From NCBI RefSeq assembly GCF_019039055.1, contig NZ_JAHOPB010000001.1, positions 310,001 through 374,000 on the forward strand: 64,000 nt of DNA. Direction: 5' to 3'. Of the stretch, positions 7,998 through 16,101 are shown in pieces. The translations under genes were made by a program, and so were the position numbers. The stretch is from Reyranella humidisoli (lineage in GTDB: Bacteria; Pseudomonadota; Alphaproteobacteria; Reyranellales; Reyranellaceae). The notes beneath the pieces are model-generated. The model was not told where the DNA came from, did not search any database, and saw only the letters and a program-made list of their open reading frames with translations. Within the stretch, counting starts at the first letter, position 1, and each line of letters opens with the position of its first letter.

Positions 7998-8538
7998 TGC
8001 GTGGCATCTTGCCTTCGTTGAGGCGCGGCATCAGTTCCGCGAAGTTGCAGGGGCGGAAACGGATGTCGAGCTGCTGGCGCAGGATGTCGTCCCAGCCATC
8101 CTTGCAGGCCCCGGTCGAGCCAGGCAGTGCGAAGATGTAGGTCGCATTGGCGACGCCCGCGGTGGCGCGGCTCTGCATGGTCGAAGTGCCGATCTTCTGG
8201 AAGCTGATCCAGCGGAAGGTCTCGCCGAACCCCTCGATCTTCTTCTCGAACAGGGCCTCCAGCGCCTCGGGTGTCACGTCGCGGCCGGTGACGCCGGTCC
8301 CGCCGGTCGAGATCACCACCTCGATGCGCGGATCGTCGATCCACGTCTTCACCTGCGCCCGGATCAGCGCGATGTCGTCGGTGACGATGGCACGTTCGAC
8401 CAGGACATGGCCGTCGCGCGCGATGCGCTCGACCAGCGTATCGCCCGACTTGTCGGTCTCGAGCGTGCGCGTGTCGGATACCGTGAGAACGGCGATGTTC
8501 ACCGGCTTGAATGGCTTGGTCTCATCGATGCGATTCAT
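7990..8538 (-). CDS. moaB: molybdenum cofactor biosynthesis protein B
   Basis: MoaB/MogA-type protein of 182 residues, involved in adenylylation of molybdopterin during molybdenum cofactor synthesis. The molybdopterin-binding signature VVISTGGTGVTGRDVTPEAL is complete, and the C-terminal FALPGSTGACKDGWDDIL matches the family's substrate loop. The first strand VNIAVLTVSDTR is also typical. The start ATG at 8538 has TATAGT eight bases upstream, which, if it is a -10 box, would give an almost leaderless transcript. The stop overlaps the phosphotransferase gene start by eight bases. No other Mo-cofactor gene is in the window. Confidence 0.92.
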   Translation of the reverse strand: MNRIDETKPFKPVNIAVLTVSDTRTLETDKSGDTLVERIARDGHVLVERAIVTDDIALIRAQVKTWIDDPRIEVVISTGGTGVTGRDVTPEALEALFEKKIEGFGETFRWISFQKIGTSTMQSRATAGVANATYIFALPGSTGACKDGWDDILRQQLDIRFRPCNFAELMPRLNEGKMPRSG

Positions 8539-8769
8539 GCGTTCACTATACCTCAGGAGTCGGCAACTTCGATGTTCGCCTGGAAAGCGCCGGCAGGGAA
8601 CGCCACCGAAGGATTTTTCCTTTCACGACCGCAAAGGCATCAGGACTTTCCATTGACTCTCCACCATGGGGATTTAGTGATCTCCCCTCTGGAAAACAGC
8701 CGAACAATCCTTTCATTGCTTCCGAAGCACCGCCCCTGGGAAGCTGACATTCAAAAGCGCGGAGACATC

Positions 8770-9243
8770 ATGACCGGCCCCACCGACTGGAAGCATGACG
8801 GCGTTCGGGTCATCCCCGCCGGATCGCTCGACACCAACACCGCGCAGACCCCGGGCATGAACCGGGCCGCTGCCATCAATTTCGCCCGCGTCGGCGCGCA
8901 GAAGCTGTGGGCCGGCACGGTGACCATCCACGCCCACGCCAAGACCGGCGCCCACCACCACGGGCACCTGGAAAGCGTGATCTACGTGGTCAAGGGCCGT
9001 GCGCGCATGCGCTGGGGCGACGAGCTCCAGTTCACCGCCGAAGCCGGCCCTGGCGACTTCATCTACGTCCCGCCCTACGTGCCGCATCAGGAGATTAACG
9101 CCTCGGAGACCGAGCCGCTGGAATGCGTGCTGGTCCGTTCCGACAACGAGGCGGTCGCAATCAACATCGACATCACCCCGGCCGAGAAGGTCGAGGAAGT
9201 GTACTGGGTCGATCCGACACATCCCCATCCGCACAAACACTGA
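8770..9243 (+). CDS. cupin domain protein
   Basis: Small cupin of 157 residues. The first cupin motif is seen as HAHAKTGAHHHGHLESVIYV (three or more His plus Glu for metal binding) and the second as GDFIYVPPYVPHQEIN, so a single complete metal-binding beta barrel is present around residues 55-120. Family members include small-molecule dioxygenases, isomerases and binding proteins; the substrate is unknown. The ATG at 8770 is preceded by GGAGA at good spacing. The gene stands alone, divergent from moaB by 231 bases in which I find no other gene. Its last codons form one arm of a long hairpin (9226-9270). Confidence 0.85.
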   Translation: MTGPTDWKHDGVRVIPAGSLDTNTAQTPGMNRAAAINFARVGAQKLWAGTVTIHAHAKTGAHHHGHLESVIYVVKGRARMRWGDELQFTAEAGPGDFIYVPPYVPHQEINASETEPLECVLVRSDNEAVAINIDITPAEKVEEVYWVDPTHPHPHKH

Positions 9244-9323
9244 CGCTGCGCGTCAGAGTTTGTGCGGATGCGCGGGCGGCAGCGCTTGTAATCAAGCGCG
9301 AGTAAGGCGCTGTAAACAGCGCC
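9226..9323 (+). other. cluster of three perfect or near-perfect hairpins at a gene 3' end
   Basis: Three consecutive stem-loops. The first has 21-base arms (9226-9246 and 9250-9270, one mismatch, three-base loop) and includes the last codons and stop of the cupin gene. The second is GCGCTTG-TAAT-CAAGCGC (9282-9299). The third is GGCGCTG-TAAA-CAGCGCC (9306-9323). None has a T-tract after it, so they are not ordinary terminators; a true terminator hairpin follows at 9355. The run could be an RNA-stabilising 3' element, a small RNA, or a structured mobile remnant. Confidence 0.6.
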
Positions 9324-9354
9324 GACCCGCTCCGTGCAGAACAGATAAGAAGTC

Positions 9355-9388
9355 GAAGGCGGCCCTACCCGGCCGCCTTCTTCTTTTT
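9355..9388 (+). terminator. intrinsic terminator of the cupin gene, overlapping the end of tctA
   Basis: A perfect 10-base stem, GAAGGCGGCC (9355-9364) and GGCCGCCTTC (9371-9380), with a six-base loop, followed on the plus strand by TTCTTTTTC. This is a good Rho-independent terminator for the cupin transcript. The same DNA encodes the last residues (KKAAG) and stop codon of tctA on the other strand. Confidence 0.8.
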
Positions 9389-10849
9389 CGGCCACAGCCC
9401 CGCAATCAGCAATGCGACAGCGACGATCGCGAAGCCTGTCGACAGGTAGCTGTGGAAGAAGATCGTCGGATCGCCGTCGGAGATCGCCAGGGACTGGCGC
9501 ACCGAGCGCTCGAAGATCGGCCCCAGCACGTAGGCGAGGATGACGATGCCGAGATCGAAACCGTGGCGTCGCAGGAAGTAGCCCACGAAACCGAAGATCA
9601 CCGAGATCACCACGTCGGCCGGATTGCCGTTCGACGAATAGACGCCGATCAGGCAGACCGCGAGGATCATCGGCGTGAGATAGGCGCGCGGGATGTCGAG
9701 GATGCGCACGAACAGGCCGATCAGCGGCAGGTTCAGGATCAGCAGCATCACGTTGCCGATGTACATGCTGGCCACGACGCCCCAGAAGATCTCGGGCTGG
9801 CGTTCCAGGATGGTCGGCCCCGGTGTGACGCCGTGGATGATAAAGGCGCCGAGCAGCAGCGCCGTGACCGCGTTGGCGGGGATGCCCATGCAGAGCAGCG
9901 GCACGAAGGCGCCGGCCGTGCCCGCATTGTTGGCCGCCTCAGGTCCTGCCAGTCCCTCGACGGCGCCCTTGCCGAATTCCTCGGGATTCTTCGAGAGCTT
10001 GCGCTCCATGCCGTAGGACAGGAACGAGGCCAGCACCGCGCCGCCACCGGGCAGCAGGCCGACGAGGAAGCCCATGACCGTGCCGCGCGCGATGGGGCCG
10101 ACCGACCGCCTCGCCTCCTCGCGGGAGGGCATGAAGCCCAGCAGGTGCGAGGGCGGCGGCAGGACCTTCATGTCGTCGGGCTTCTGGCGCGCCATGAACA
10201 GCACTTCGGACAGGCCGAACAGGCCGATCGCCAGCGGCACGAGATTGACGCCGTCGCCAAGCGCCAGGATGCCGAAGGTAAGACGCGGCGTCATGTTGAG
10301 CGGGTCGCTGCCGATCGTGCCCAGCAGCAGGCCGAAGGCCGCCATCAGCAGGGCGCGCGGCAGCGAGCCGCTCGACATGTAGGTGACCATGGTGAGGCCC
10401 GCGAGCATCAGCGTGGCGTATTCGGCGGGGCCGAACTTGATGACCAGTTCGGCAAGCGGCGGCGACAGGAAGGAAATGCCGAGGACGCCGACCGTGCCGG
10501 CAAAGAACGAGCCGATGCCGGCAATGCCGAGTGCTGCACCGGCGCGGCCCTTGCGCGCCATCTCGTAGCCGTCGAGGCAGGTCACCACCGAGGACGCCTC
10601 GCCCGGAATGCGCATCAGAACCGAGGTCACGGTGCCGCCATAGGCGACGCCGTAGTAGATGCCCGAGAGCATGATGATGGCCGACGTCACGTCCATCTTG
10701 AAGGTGATCGGCAACAGGATCGCGATGGTGGTGAGCGGACCGAGACCGGGCAGGATGCCGACGACGGTGCCGAGGAACACGCCGACGAAGCAGTAGAACA
10801 GGTTATCGGGGGTCAGCGTGGTGGCGAAGCCGCCGAGCAGCGCTTCCAT
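9365..10849 (-). CDS. tctA: tripartite tricarboxylate transporter large permease TctA
   Basis: Large inner-membrane subunit of a TTT transporter, 494 residues with about eleven to twelve transmembrane segments. The two family glycine motifs are visible: GTVVGILPGLGPLTTIAILL in the first half and FLVGLLPGGGAVLASFLSYG in the second, as is GIPANAVTALLLGA. With TctB and the periplasmic binding protein TctC it imports a carboxylate driven by an ion gradient. The start at 10849 (MEALLGGFATTL) is typical; the longer frame overlaps tctB. It is the last gene of the tctC-tctB-tctA run and sits ten bases after tctB. Confidence 0.95.
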   Translation of the reverse strand: MEALLGGFATTLTPDNLFYCFVGVFLGTVVGILPGLGPLTTIAILLPITFKMDVTSAIIMLSGIYYGVAYGGTVTSVLMRIPGEASSVVTCLDGYEMARKGRAGAALGIAGIGSFFAGTVGVLGISFLSPPLAELVIKFGPAEYATLMLAGLTMVTYMSSGSLPRALLMAAFGLLLGTIGSDPLNMTPRLTFGILALGDGVNLVPLAIGLFGLSEVLFMARQKPDDMKVLPPPSHLLGFMPSREEARRSVGPIARGTVMGFLVGLLPGGGAVLASFLSYGMERKLSKNPEEFGKGAVEGLAGPEAANNAGTAGAFVPLLCMGIPANAVTALLLGAFIIHGVTPGPTILERQPEIFWGVVASMYIGNVMLLILNLPLIGLFVRILDIPRAYLTPMILAVCLIGVYSSNGNPADVVISVIFGFVGYFLRRHGFDLGIVILAYVLGPIFERSVRQSLAISDGDPTIFFHSYLSTGFAIVAVALLIAGLWPKKKKAAG

Positions 10850-10859
10850 GCGTCGGACC

Positions 10860-11351
10860 TCAGCGCACGTAGGTGTAGAAAGTGCGCTCGATCGGGCCTT
10901 CCGGCAGATCGACGCGGAGCAGCCAGCCGAAACAGACGAGGCCGACGGCGGCACAGGCAACGCCGTAGCCGATCGAGGCGAACCACGAGCGGCGTTCGGC
11001 GAAGCGCATGATGACGACCGTCACCGCCGTGACCGTGACGGCGAAGCCCAGATACGTCGCGCCCAGCGCGAACAGGGCGAAGGTGGCGATGTAGATCGCG
11101 AAGGTACGGTTCGATTCCTTCGTCGCCTCGACGTCGTCGGTGTCGCCGCCTTCGGTTTCGCCGGCCTGGCCCGGAAAGACCAGGACGACGAGGGCGAGCG
11201 CCACACAGATGCCGGCCATGAGTTGGGGGAAGAAGCCGGGGCCGGGGCCGTCGAAGCCCCAGCTGTCCAGTTCCATCGCCTTCCACAGGCCGACCAGCGC
11301 CGCGGCCAGCAGGCCGAGCGTCGCGATCCGCGTGCCACTCAACTTCATCAT
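10860..11351 (-). CDS. tctB: tripartite tricarboxylate transporter small permease TctB
   Basis: Small permease of a TTT transporter, 163 residues. It has four hydrophobic segments: one near the N-terminus, the next after GPGFFPQLMAG (a conserved TctB signature), and a pair in the C-terminal half separated by a charged loop around residues 65-80. It forms the membrane complex with TctA. The start ATG overlaps the tctC stop as ATGA, so translation is coupled to tctC. Confidence 0.92.
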   Translation of the reverse strand: MMKLSGTRIATLGLLAAALVGLWKAMELDSWGFDGPGPGFFPQLMAGICVALALVVLVFPGQAGETEGGDTDDVEATKESNRTFAIYIATFALFALGATYLGFAVTVTAVTVVIMRFAERRSWFASIGYGVACAAVGLVCFGWLLRVDLPEGPIERTFYTYVR

Positions 11352-12316
11352 GCAGGCTTCTTGGCCATGCCGGTTTCCTTGAGGATGGGCACCAGCTCCA
11401 CCTCGATCTTCTTGAGCAGCTCGCCGTATTCCTTGCCGTCACGGTAGATCGCCTGGATGCCGAGCTTGGTGATCTGGCTGGTGACCGATTCGTCCTTCAT
11501 GACGTCGGCCAGCGCCTTGTCCATGCGCTCCTTGATCGCCGGATCCACCCCGGTCGGGAAGGCGTAACCGAAGGGTCCGTTGCTGACGGCGTTGTAGCCC
11601 AGCTCGCGCAGCGTCTTGACGTCCGGATAGTCGGGCCAGCGCGCCTCGGCGGCCGAGGCGAGGAAGCGCAGCTTGCCCGCCTCGATCTGCGGACGCATTT
11701 CGGTGACCGTCTGGATGACCGCATCGACATGGCCGCCGATCGCCGCCGTCACCGATTCGACGCCGCCCGGGAACACGACCCAGCGCAGCTTGGCGCCGCT
11801 CAGCTTGGCGAGCTGGAACATCGCCACGACGTTGGTGACGTTGTTGGAGCTGTAGGTGAGCTGCTTCTGCTTGCCCTGGTTGACGAGATCCTCGATCGAC
11901 TTGATCGGACCGTCGGCCTTCGCGCCGATGCCGTATCGCAGCGCCGCCACCTGGCCGATGATGTCGAACGCCTTCCAGGGCTCATAGGCGACGTTCATCA
12001 TGTTCGGCACGGCGATATGGCTCGAGATCGCGACGAGACCGATCGTGTGTCCGTCCGGCGCCGACTGGGCGAGCGTCGTCGGACCCAGCGCGCCGGCGCC
12101 GCCGACCACGTTCTTCACGATCACCGTCGCGTTCAGCCGCTTCTCGAGCGCCTGCGCGATGATGCGCGCGGTGAGATCGGTGGAGGCGCCCGGCGCGTTG
12201 GGGTTGATGAGGGAAATCTCGCGGGCCGGCCACTTGCTCGACTGAGCGATGGCCGGGGCGGCGACCGTCATGGCGGCGAGGGCGGTGCCGCCCTTGAGCA
12301 CGGTTCTACGGTTCAT
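11348..12316 (-). CDS. tctC: TTT transporter periplasmic substrate-binding protein (Bug family)
   Basis: Extracytoplasmic receptor of 322 residues. The N-terminus NRRTVLKGG followed by a hydrophobic stretch and APAIAQ resembles a Tat signal with cleavage near residue 25. The mature part shows the Bug-family layout: PNAPGASTDLTARIIAQ ligand-binding loop, VVGGAGALGPTTLAQSAPDG, and a second lobe with FPGGVESVTAAIGGHVDA. Bug proteins bind carboxylates through these two loops. Its gene precedes tctB and tctA and follows, after 87 bases, a thiol dioxygenase gene, which suggests a sulfur-containing carboxylate as substrate. An inverted repeat overlaps its ribosome binding site. Confidence 0.93.
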   Translation of the reverse strand: MNRRTVLKGGTALAAMTVAAPAIAQSSKWPAREISLINPNAPGASTDLTARIIAQALEKRLNATVIVKNVVGGAGALGPTTLAQSAPDGHTIGLVAISSHIAVPNMMNVAYEPWKAFDIIGQVAALRYGIGAKADGPIKSIEDLVNQGKQKQLTYSSNNVTNVVAMFQLAKLSGAKLRWVVFPGGVESVTAAIGGHVDAVIQTVTEMRPQIEAGKLRFLASAAEARWPDYPDVKTLRELGYNAVSNGPFGYAFPTGVDPAIKERMDKALADVMKDESVTSQITKLGIQAIYRDGKEYGELLKKIEVELVPILKETGMAKKPA

Positions 12317-12352
12317 CTGTCTTCCTTCCCTGTTTTTCGTATCGGAAGACAG
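12317..12352 (-). promoter_or_regulatory. inverted repeat covering the tctC ribosome binding site
   Basis: A perfect nine-base inverted repeat, CTGTCTTCC (12317-12325) and GGAAGACAG (12344-12352), with an 18-base spacer. On the minus strand the promoter-proximal arm pairs with the arm that directly precedes the tctC ATG and contains its purine-rich GGAAGG ribosome binding site. It could be an RNA hairpin limiting translation of the transporter, or a DNA operator. Confidence 0.45.
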
Positions 12353-12403
12353 TGCTTGTCGGGCGCTCGGCTGGTCAAGGGAGACGTGCCGTTACGCGAA
12401 CCG

Positions 12404-13027
12404 CTACGAAGCGGCGCGCACCTCGGCCGAACGGTCCCAGATGTTGGGCTGCTCGCGATTGGTGTAGCCCGACACGAACAGGTTCGGCTGGCCGGTCTTC
12501 ACATCGTAGGTGTGACGGCGCACCGCGCCGATGTTGCCTCCATAGACGTGGATGCTGATCGATCCGCGATCGTCGAGTGCGTTGGTGACCTGGTGGATGT
12601 CGCCCGCCGGATTGCGCGGCGCCGGCACCAGCACCTCGACGTCGCCGGGCTCGAGCCTGGTCAGCGTGCCCGGGACCAGCACGCCGGTCTCGGGATGACG
12701 CGTGAAGCCGAGCGAGGTCTCGGAGCCGCGCAGCATGCCGACCAGGCCCCACATCTCGTGATCGTGCACCGGCGTGTTGGCCTTCGGCGCCCACACGAAA
12801 CTCACCACGCAGAAGCGCTCGAACGGATCGCACCACAGCAGGTTCTGCGCATAGCCGTGCGCCGGCACCTTCGCCGCCTGCTCCGGCAGCCAGTCGTCGT
12901 GCTTCACCAGTTCGCCCAGAAGCCTGGCGCCCACTTCGACGACCGCGTTCTCGTCCTTGTCCTGCCAGGCGCCGCCGGTCAGGGAGGTCATGTCGCCGAT
13001 GAAGCGACGCAGACGATCGATACTCAT
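12404..13027 (-). CDS. Gln-type thiol dioxygenase (3-mercaptopropionate dioxygenase-like)
   Basis: Cysteine-dioxygenase superfamily protein of 207 residues. The three iron-binding His are recognisable as His88 and His90 in PVHDHEMWG and His145 in GDIHQVTN. The second-sphere Ser-His-Tyr triad is present in SISIHVYGG (Ser158, His160, Tyr162). Where cysteine dioxygenases have an active-site Arg (YTRNL), this protein reads YAQNLL, with Gln61, the feature used to distinguish 3-mercaptopropionate dioxygenases; the Cys of the Cys-Tyr cross-link is absent. It should oxidise a thiol to a sulfinic acid. The start overlaps the CoA-transferase stop (ATGA), and tctCBA follows. Confidence 0.85.
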   Translation of the reverse strand: MSIDRLRRFIGDMTSLTGGAWQDKDENAVVEVGARLLGELVKHDDWLPEQAAKVPAHGYAQNLLWCDPFERFCVVSFVWAPKANTPVHDHEMWGLVGMLRGSETSLGFTRHPETGVLVPGTLTRLEPGDVEVLVPAPRNPAGDIHQVTNALDDRGSISIHVYGGNIGAVRRHTYDVKTGQPNLFVSGYTNREQPNIWDRSAEVRAAS

Positions 13028-14175
13028 TCCGCGGCCTTTCGCTCGAAGGTGTTTCCGAAAATCGCCTCGGTGTCGGCGCCAAGACCCGGCGGGTCACGCC
13101 GCTTGGAGATGTCGGTGGCGGAGATGCGGACCGGACTGCCGAAGGTCCTCGTCTTCACGCCCGAGGGAAGCTCCATCTCTTCGACCCAGCCCATGTGCGC
13201 GACCTGCGGGTCGGCCAGGATCTGGCTGTAGGTGTTGATGCGGCCCTGCGGCACGCCGGCCTTCTCGAAGGCGGCCAGCCAGTGATCGACGCCCTGCTTG
13301 GCGAACTCGACCTCAAGCAGGTCCTTCAGCGCGACCTGGTTGGCGGCGCGCGACTGCGTGGTGGCGAAACGCGGGTCGGCGAAAAGGTCGGGGCGACCGA
13401 CCACCTGAGTCACCGCTTCCCAGAGCTTGTTGTTGCCGGCGGCGATGACGAAATGACCGTCGGCGCACTTGAAGGCCTGGTAAGGCGCATTGCGCGGATG
13501 GGCCGAGCCGAGCTTCTTGGGATCGTTGCCGGTGCCGAAGAACTCGCTGGTCTGGAGCGCGGCCATGCCGAGGCTGCAGCCCAGCATCGAGGCGTCGATA
13601 TGCGCGCCAGCTCCACCGCCCGCGACGCGTCGCAGTACGGATACGATGGTGAAGGCGGCATAGAGGCCGGTGCCGGTGTCGGAAACCGGCACGCCGCATT
13701 TCACCGGCGCGCCGTCGGGCTCGCCGGTCACGCTCATGATGCCGCTCATCGCCTGCACGGTGACGTCGAAGCCACCTTCGCCCGAACGCGGGCCGCTCTG
13801 GCCGAAGGCCGAGATCGAGCAATAGACGAGGCCGGGCCTCTCGGCGCGGAAGGATTCGTAGCCGAGGCCGAGGCGATCCATCACGCCCGGCCGGTTGTTC
13901 TCCAGCACCACGTCGGCGGTGAGGATCAGCTTGCGCGCCGCGGCCTTCTGCGCCGGGTCCTTGAGATCGAGCACGACCGAGCGCTTGTTGCGGTTGATCG
14001 AGGCGAAGTTCTCGCTGTAGCCCTCGGTGATCGGCGGCCACTGGCGCATCATGTCGCCTTCCGGAGGCTCGACCTTGATCACCTCGGCGCCAAGATCGGC
14101 CAGCAACATTCCACAATAGGGACCTGCCAGGACCTGGCAGAACTCGACGACGCGTACACCAGCCAGCGGCAACAT
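13024..14175 (-). CDS. family III (CaiB/BaiF) CoA-transferase
   Basis: CoA-transferase of 383 residues. The N-terminus LAGVRVVEFCQVLAGPYCGM and LADLGAEVIKVEPPEGDMMR is the family hallmark, followed by FASINRNKRSVVLDLKDP. The aspartate expected to carry the acyl group is in AGAHIDASMLG. It moves CoA between acyl-CoA and a free acid. It is translationally coupled to the downstream thiol dioxygenase and lies upstream of tctCBA, so I infer that it activates the sulfinate product of that enzyme, comparable to 3-sulfinopropionate CoA-transferases. The start at 14175 lies two bases after the stop of the transglycosylase gene. Confidence 0.93.
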   Translation of the reverse strand: MLPLAGVRVVEFCQVLAGPYCGMLLADLGAEVIKVEPPEGDMMRQWPPITEGYSENFASINRNKRSVVLDLKDPAQKAAARKLILTADVVLENNRPGVMDRLGLGYESFRAERPGLVYCSISAFGQSGPRSGEGGFDVTVQAMSGIMSVTGEPDGAPVKCGVPVSDTGTGLYAAFTIVSVLRRVAGGGAGAHIDASMLGCSLGMAALQTSEFFGTGNDPKKLGSAHPRNAPYQAFKCADGHFVIAAGNNKLWEAVTQVVGRPDLFADPRFATTQSRAANQVALKDLLEVEFAKQGVDHWLAAFEKAGVPQGRINTYSQILADPQVAHMGWVEEMELPSGVKTRTFGSPVRISATDISKRRDPPGLGADTEAIFGNTFERKAAE

Positions 14176-14177
14176 GT

Positions 14178-16028
14178 TCAGCGGGTTCCATCCTGCGCGA
14201 TGTAACGGGGCCAGTCGTGCGAGGCGATCTGGTCGAGCGACGGCGTCGGCTGGCCGAGGCGAAGCTGGTAGATCCAGTAGTTGGTGAGCACGCGCTGCAC
14301 GAAGTCGCGGGTCTCGTGGAGCGGGATCGACTGGATGTAGAGCAGCGGATCCTGCGAAGCGTTCAGCGAATTGTCCCAGCGCATCACGTTGCCCGGGCCG
14401 CCATTGTAGCCGGCGGTGGTGCGCACGAGATTGCCGTCGGTCTCGTTCAGCAGCATCGAGATGTAGGCCTGGCCGAGCGAAACGTTGACCGGCGGATCCC
14501 ACGGATTGGCGCCCGCGGTCTCCGGCGCATAGCGCGCCGAGACGGCGCGCGCCGTCGCCGGCATGAGCTGCATCAGCCCCATCGCACCCACGACCGAGCG
14601 CGCCTTGGGATTGAATGCCGACTCCTGTCGCATGAACGCATAGACCAGCGAGCGATCGACACTCTGGCCGCTCGACGGCTGCCACGGCGGGATCGGATAC
14701 ATGCCGCCGTCATAGCCCTTGATGTTGTGCCGCTGGTCCCAGTTGGCATTGCCGACGCGCACCGAAAGCGCGGGCAGCTGCGCCTTCTGCGCCAGCGCCA
14801 TCACCGCCTCGACATAGCGCGGATCGGCGTCGATCGACGCGGCAAACAGTTCGCGCTCCGCCGCCGTCGTGGCGCCGAGCTGCAACAGCGCCAGCGCACG
14901 CCGCGCCGCGCGGTCGCCGCGCAGCATGTCGGTCCGGCGGCGGTCGAGCGGCGGCACCTCGAAATCCGGCTGAATCTGCATGCCCAGCGCCTTCTGGGCG
15001 ACAAGGCCGTAGAACGTCCGGCCATGCAGCGCCGCGCGCTTCAGATAAGGTGCGTACTTCTGCGGATTGCCGGCCAGCAGGTTGGCGCGGGCCGCCCAGA
15101 ACGAACCGGCGGACAGGGTCCACGACGAAGCCCGGTCGGGCGAGGCATCGGCCACCAGCTCGAAGCGACGGGCCGCCTCAGCCATGTTGCCGCGTGTAAA
15201 GGCCGTCATGGCCGCGTTCCAGTTGGCGTCGGGCGGCATGCTGGCCTCGACCGGGATCTGCACGCCACGCTGCGGATCGGCCTCGAGTTGGCGGGTGCGC
15301 AGGCGACCGCGCCACAGCTCGACTTCCTGCGGCCCCAGAATCTCCGTCGACGACTTGCGGTCGAGCAGCACGAAGGCGGCGTTGAACCCGCCATCGTCGG
15401 CCATGGTCTGCAGGCGCGAGCGCAGTTCGGCGGCCTGGCCGGCATCGGCACCGTTCACAGTGCGGGCGGCCGCGAAGTTCGGCGAGCCCGGCGTGCTGCC
15501 CACGAACGTGGCAGGCGTCAGCTCAGGTCCGCCCGGCGTGCGGCGCGCCAGCGCCAGCTTGTAGATGGCGGGCGCATCGGGGTGGTCGTTGTATTCCTGC
15601 AGCCAGGCGGCGAGTTGGTCGTAGCGCGCCTGGTTGCTCGGGCTGAGCAGGCGCTGGGCGCCGACATAGCCCATCAGCGTCTTGTCCTGGAGCTGCCGGA
15701 TGTCCTCGTCGGCCTGCGTCCAGTTGCCCGACTGCTGCGCCTGGAAGATGCGGCGGTACCGGTCGCGCGTCTCATTATCCAGAACGGTCGGCAGATCGGC
15801 GACGACCGCATTCTCATCGAGTTCGACGACGGGCGGCGGCGGCACATAGACCGCGGCGCGCGGGGCGGGACGGGCGGCAGGTCGTGCGGCCGGCCGGGTC
15901 ACGGCGGCGTTGGTCGCGGCGGGCTTGGTCGCCTGGGTCTGGACCGGCTTCTTCGCTGTCTGCGCCGAAGCCTGGGCCGCCACGAGAGCAACCGCCCCGA
16001 TCAGGACGGCGGATAGGGTTGTTCGCAT
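14178..16028 (-). CDS. soluble lytic murein transglycosylase (Slt-like)
   Basis: Periplasmic peptidoglycan hydrolase of 616 residues that cuts MurNAc-GlcNAc bonds to give anhydro-muropeptides. It has a signal sequence at residues 1-23, a Pro/Ala-rich linker to about residue 65, a long superhelical TPR-like domain, and a C-terminal lysozyme-like domain with the catalytic Glu in YAFMRQESAFNPKARS followed by GAMGLMQLMPATA and the AYNGGPGNV motif. Length is close to Slt70. It is divergent from the rhodanese fusion gene, and the CoA-transferase gene begins two bases after its stop, so transcription may continue into the catabolic genes. Confidence 0.93.
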   Translation of the reverse strand: MRTTLSAVLIGAVALVAAQASAQTAKKPVQTQATKPAATNAAVTRPAARPAARPAPRAAVYVPPPPVVELDENAVVADLPTVLDNETRDRYRRIFQAQQSGNWTQADEDIRQLQDKTLMGYVGAQRLLSPSNQARYDQLAAWLQEYNDHPDAPAIYKLALARRTPGGPELTPATFVGSTPGSPNFAAARTVNGADAGQAAELRSRLQTMADDGGFNAAFVLLDRKSSTEILGPQEVELWRGRLRTRQLEADPQRGVQIPVEASMPPDANWNAAMTAFTRGNMAEAARRFELVADASPDRASSWTLSAGSFWAARANLLAGNPQKYAPYLKRAALHGRTFYGLVAQKALGMQIQPDFEVPPLDRRRTDMLRGDRAARRALALLQLGATTAAERELFAASIDADPRYVEAVMALAQKAQLPALSVRVGNANWDQRHNIKGYDGGMYPIPPWQPSSGQSVDRSLVYAFMRQESAFNPKARSVVGAMGLMQLMPATARAVSARYAPETAGANPWDPPVNVSLGQAYISMLLNETDGNLVRTTAGYNGGPGNVMRWDNSLNASQDPLLYIQSIPLHETRDFVQRVLTNYWIYQLRLGQPTPSLDQIASHDWPRYIAQDGTR

Positions 16029-16101
16029 GGCGCACCGTAGTTTGACTCATGCTGGGGCGACAAGGGCCGCTGTGCCTATACTGTGCCCAACGGAGGAAGC
16101 C

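Noticed and set aside
8540-8560. TATAGT just upstream of moaB as a promoter -10
   Set aside because: A matching -35 at the right distance was not found, so it is mentioned with moaB only and not called.
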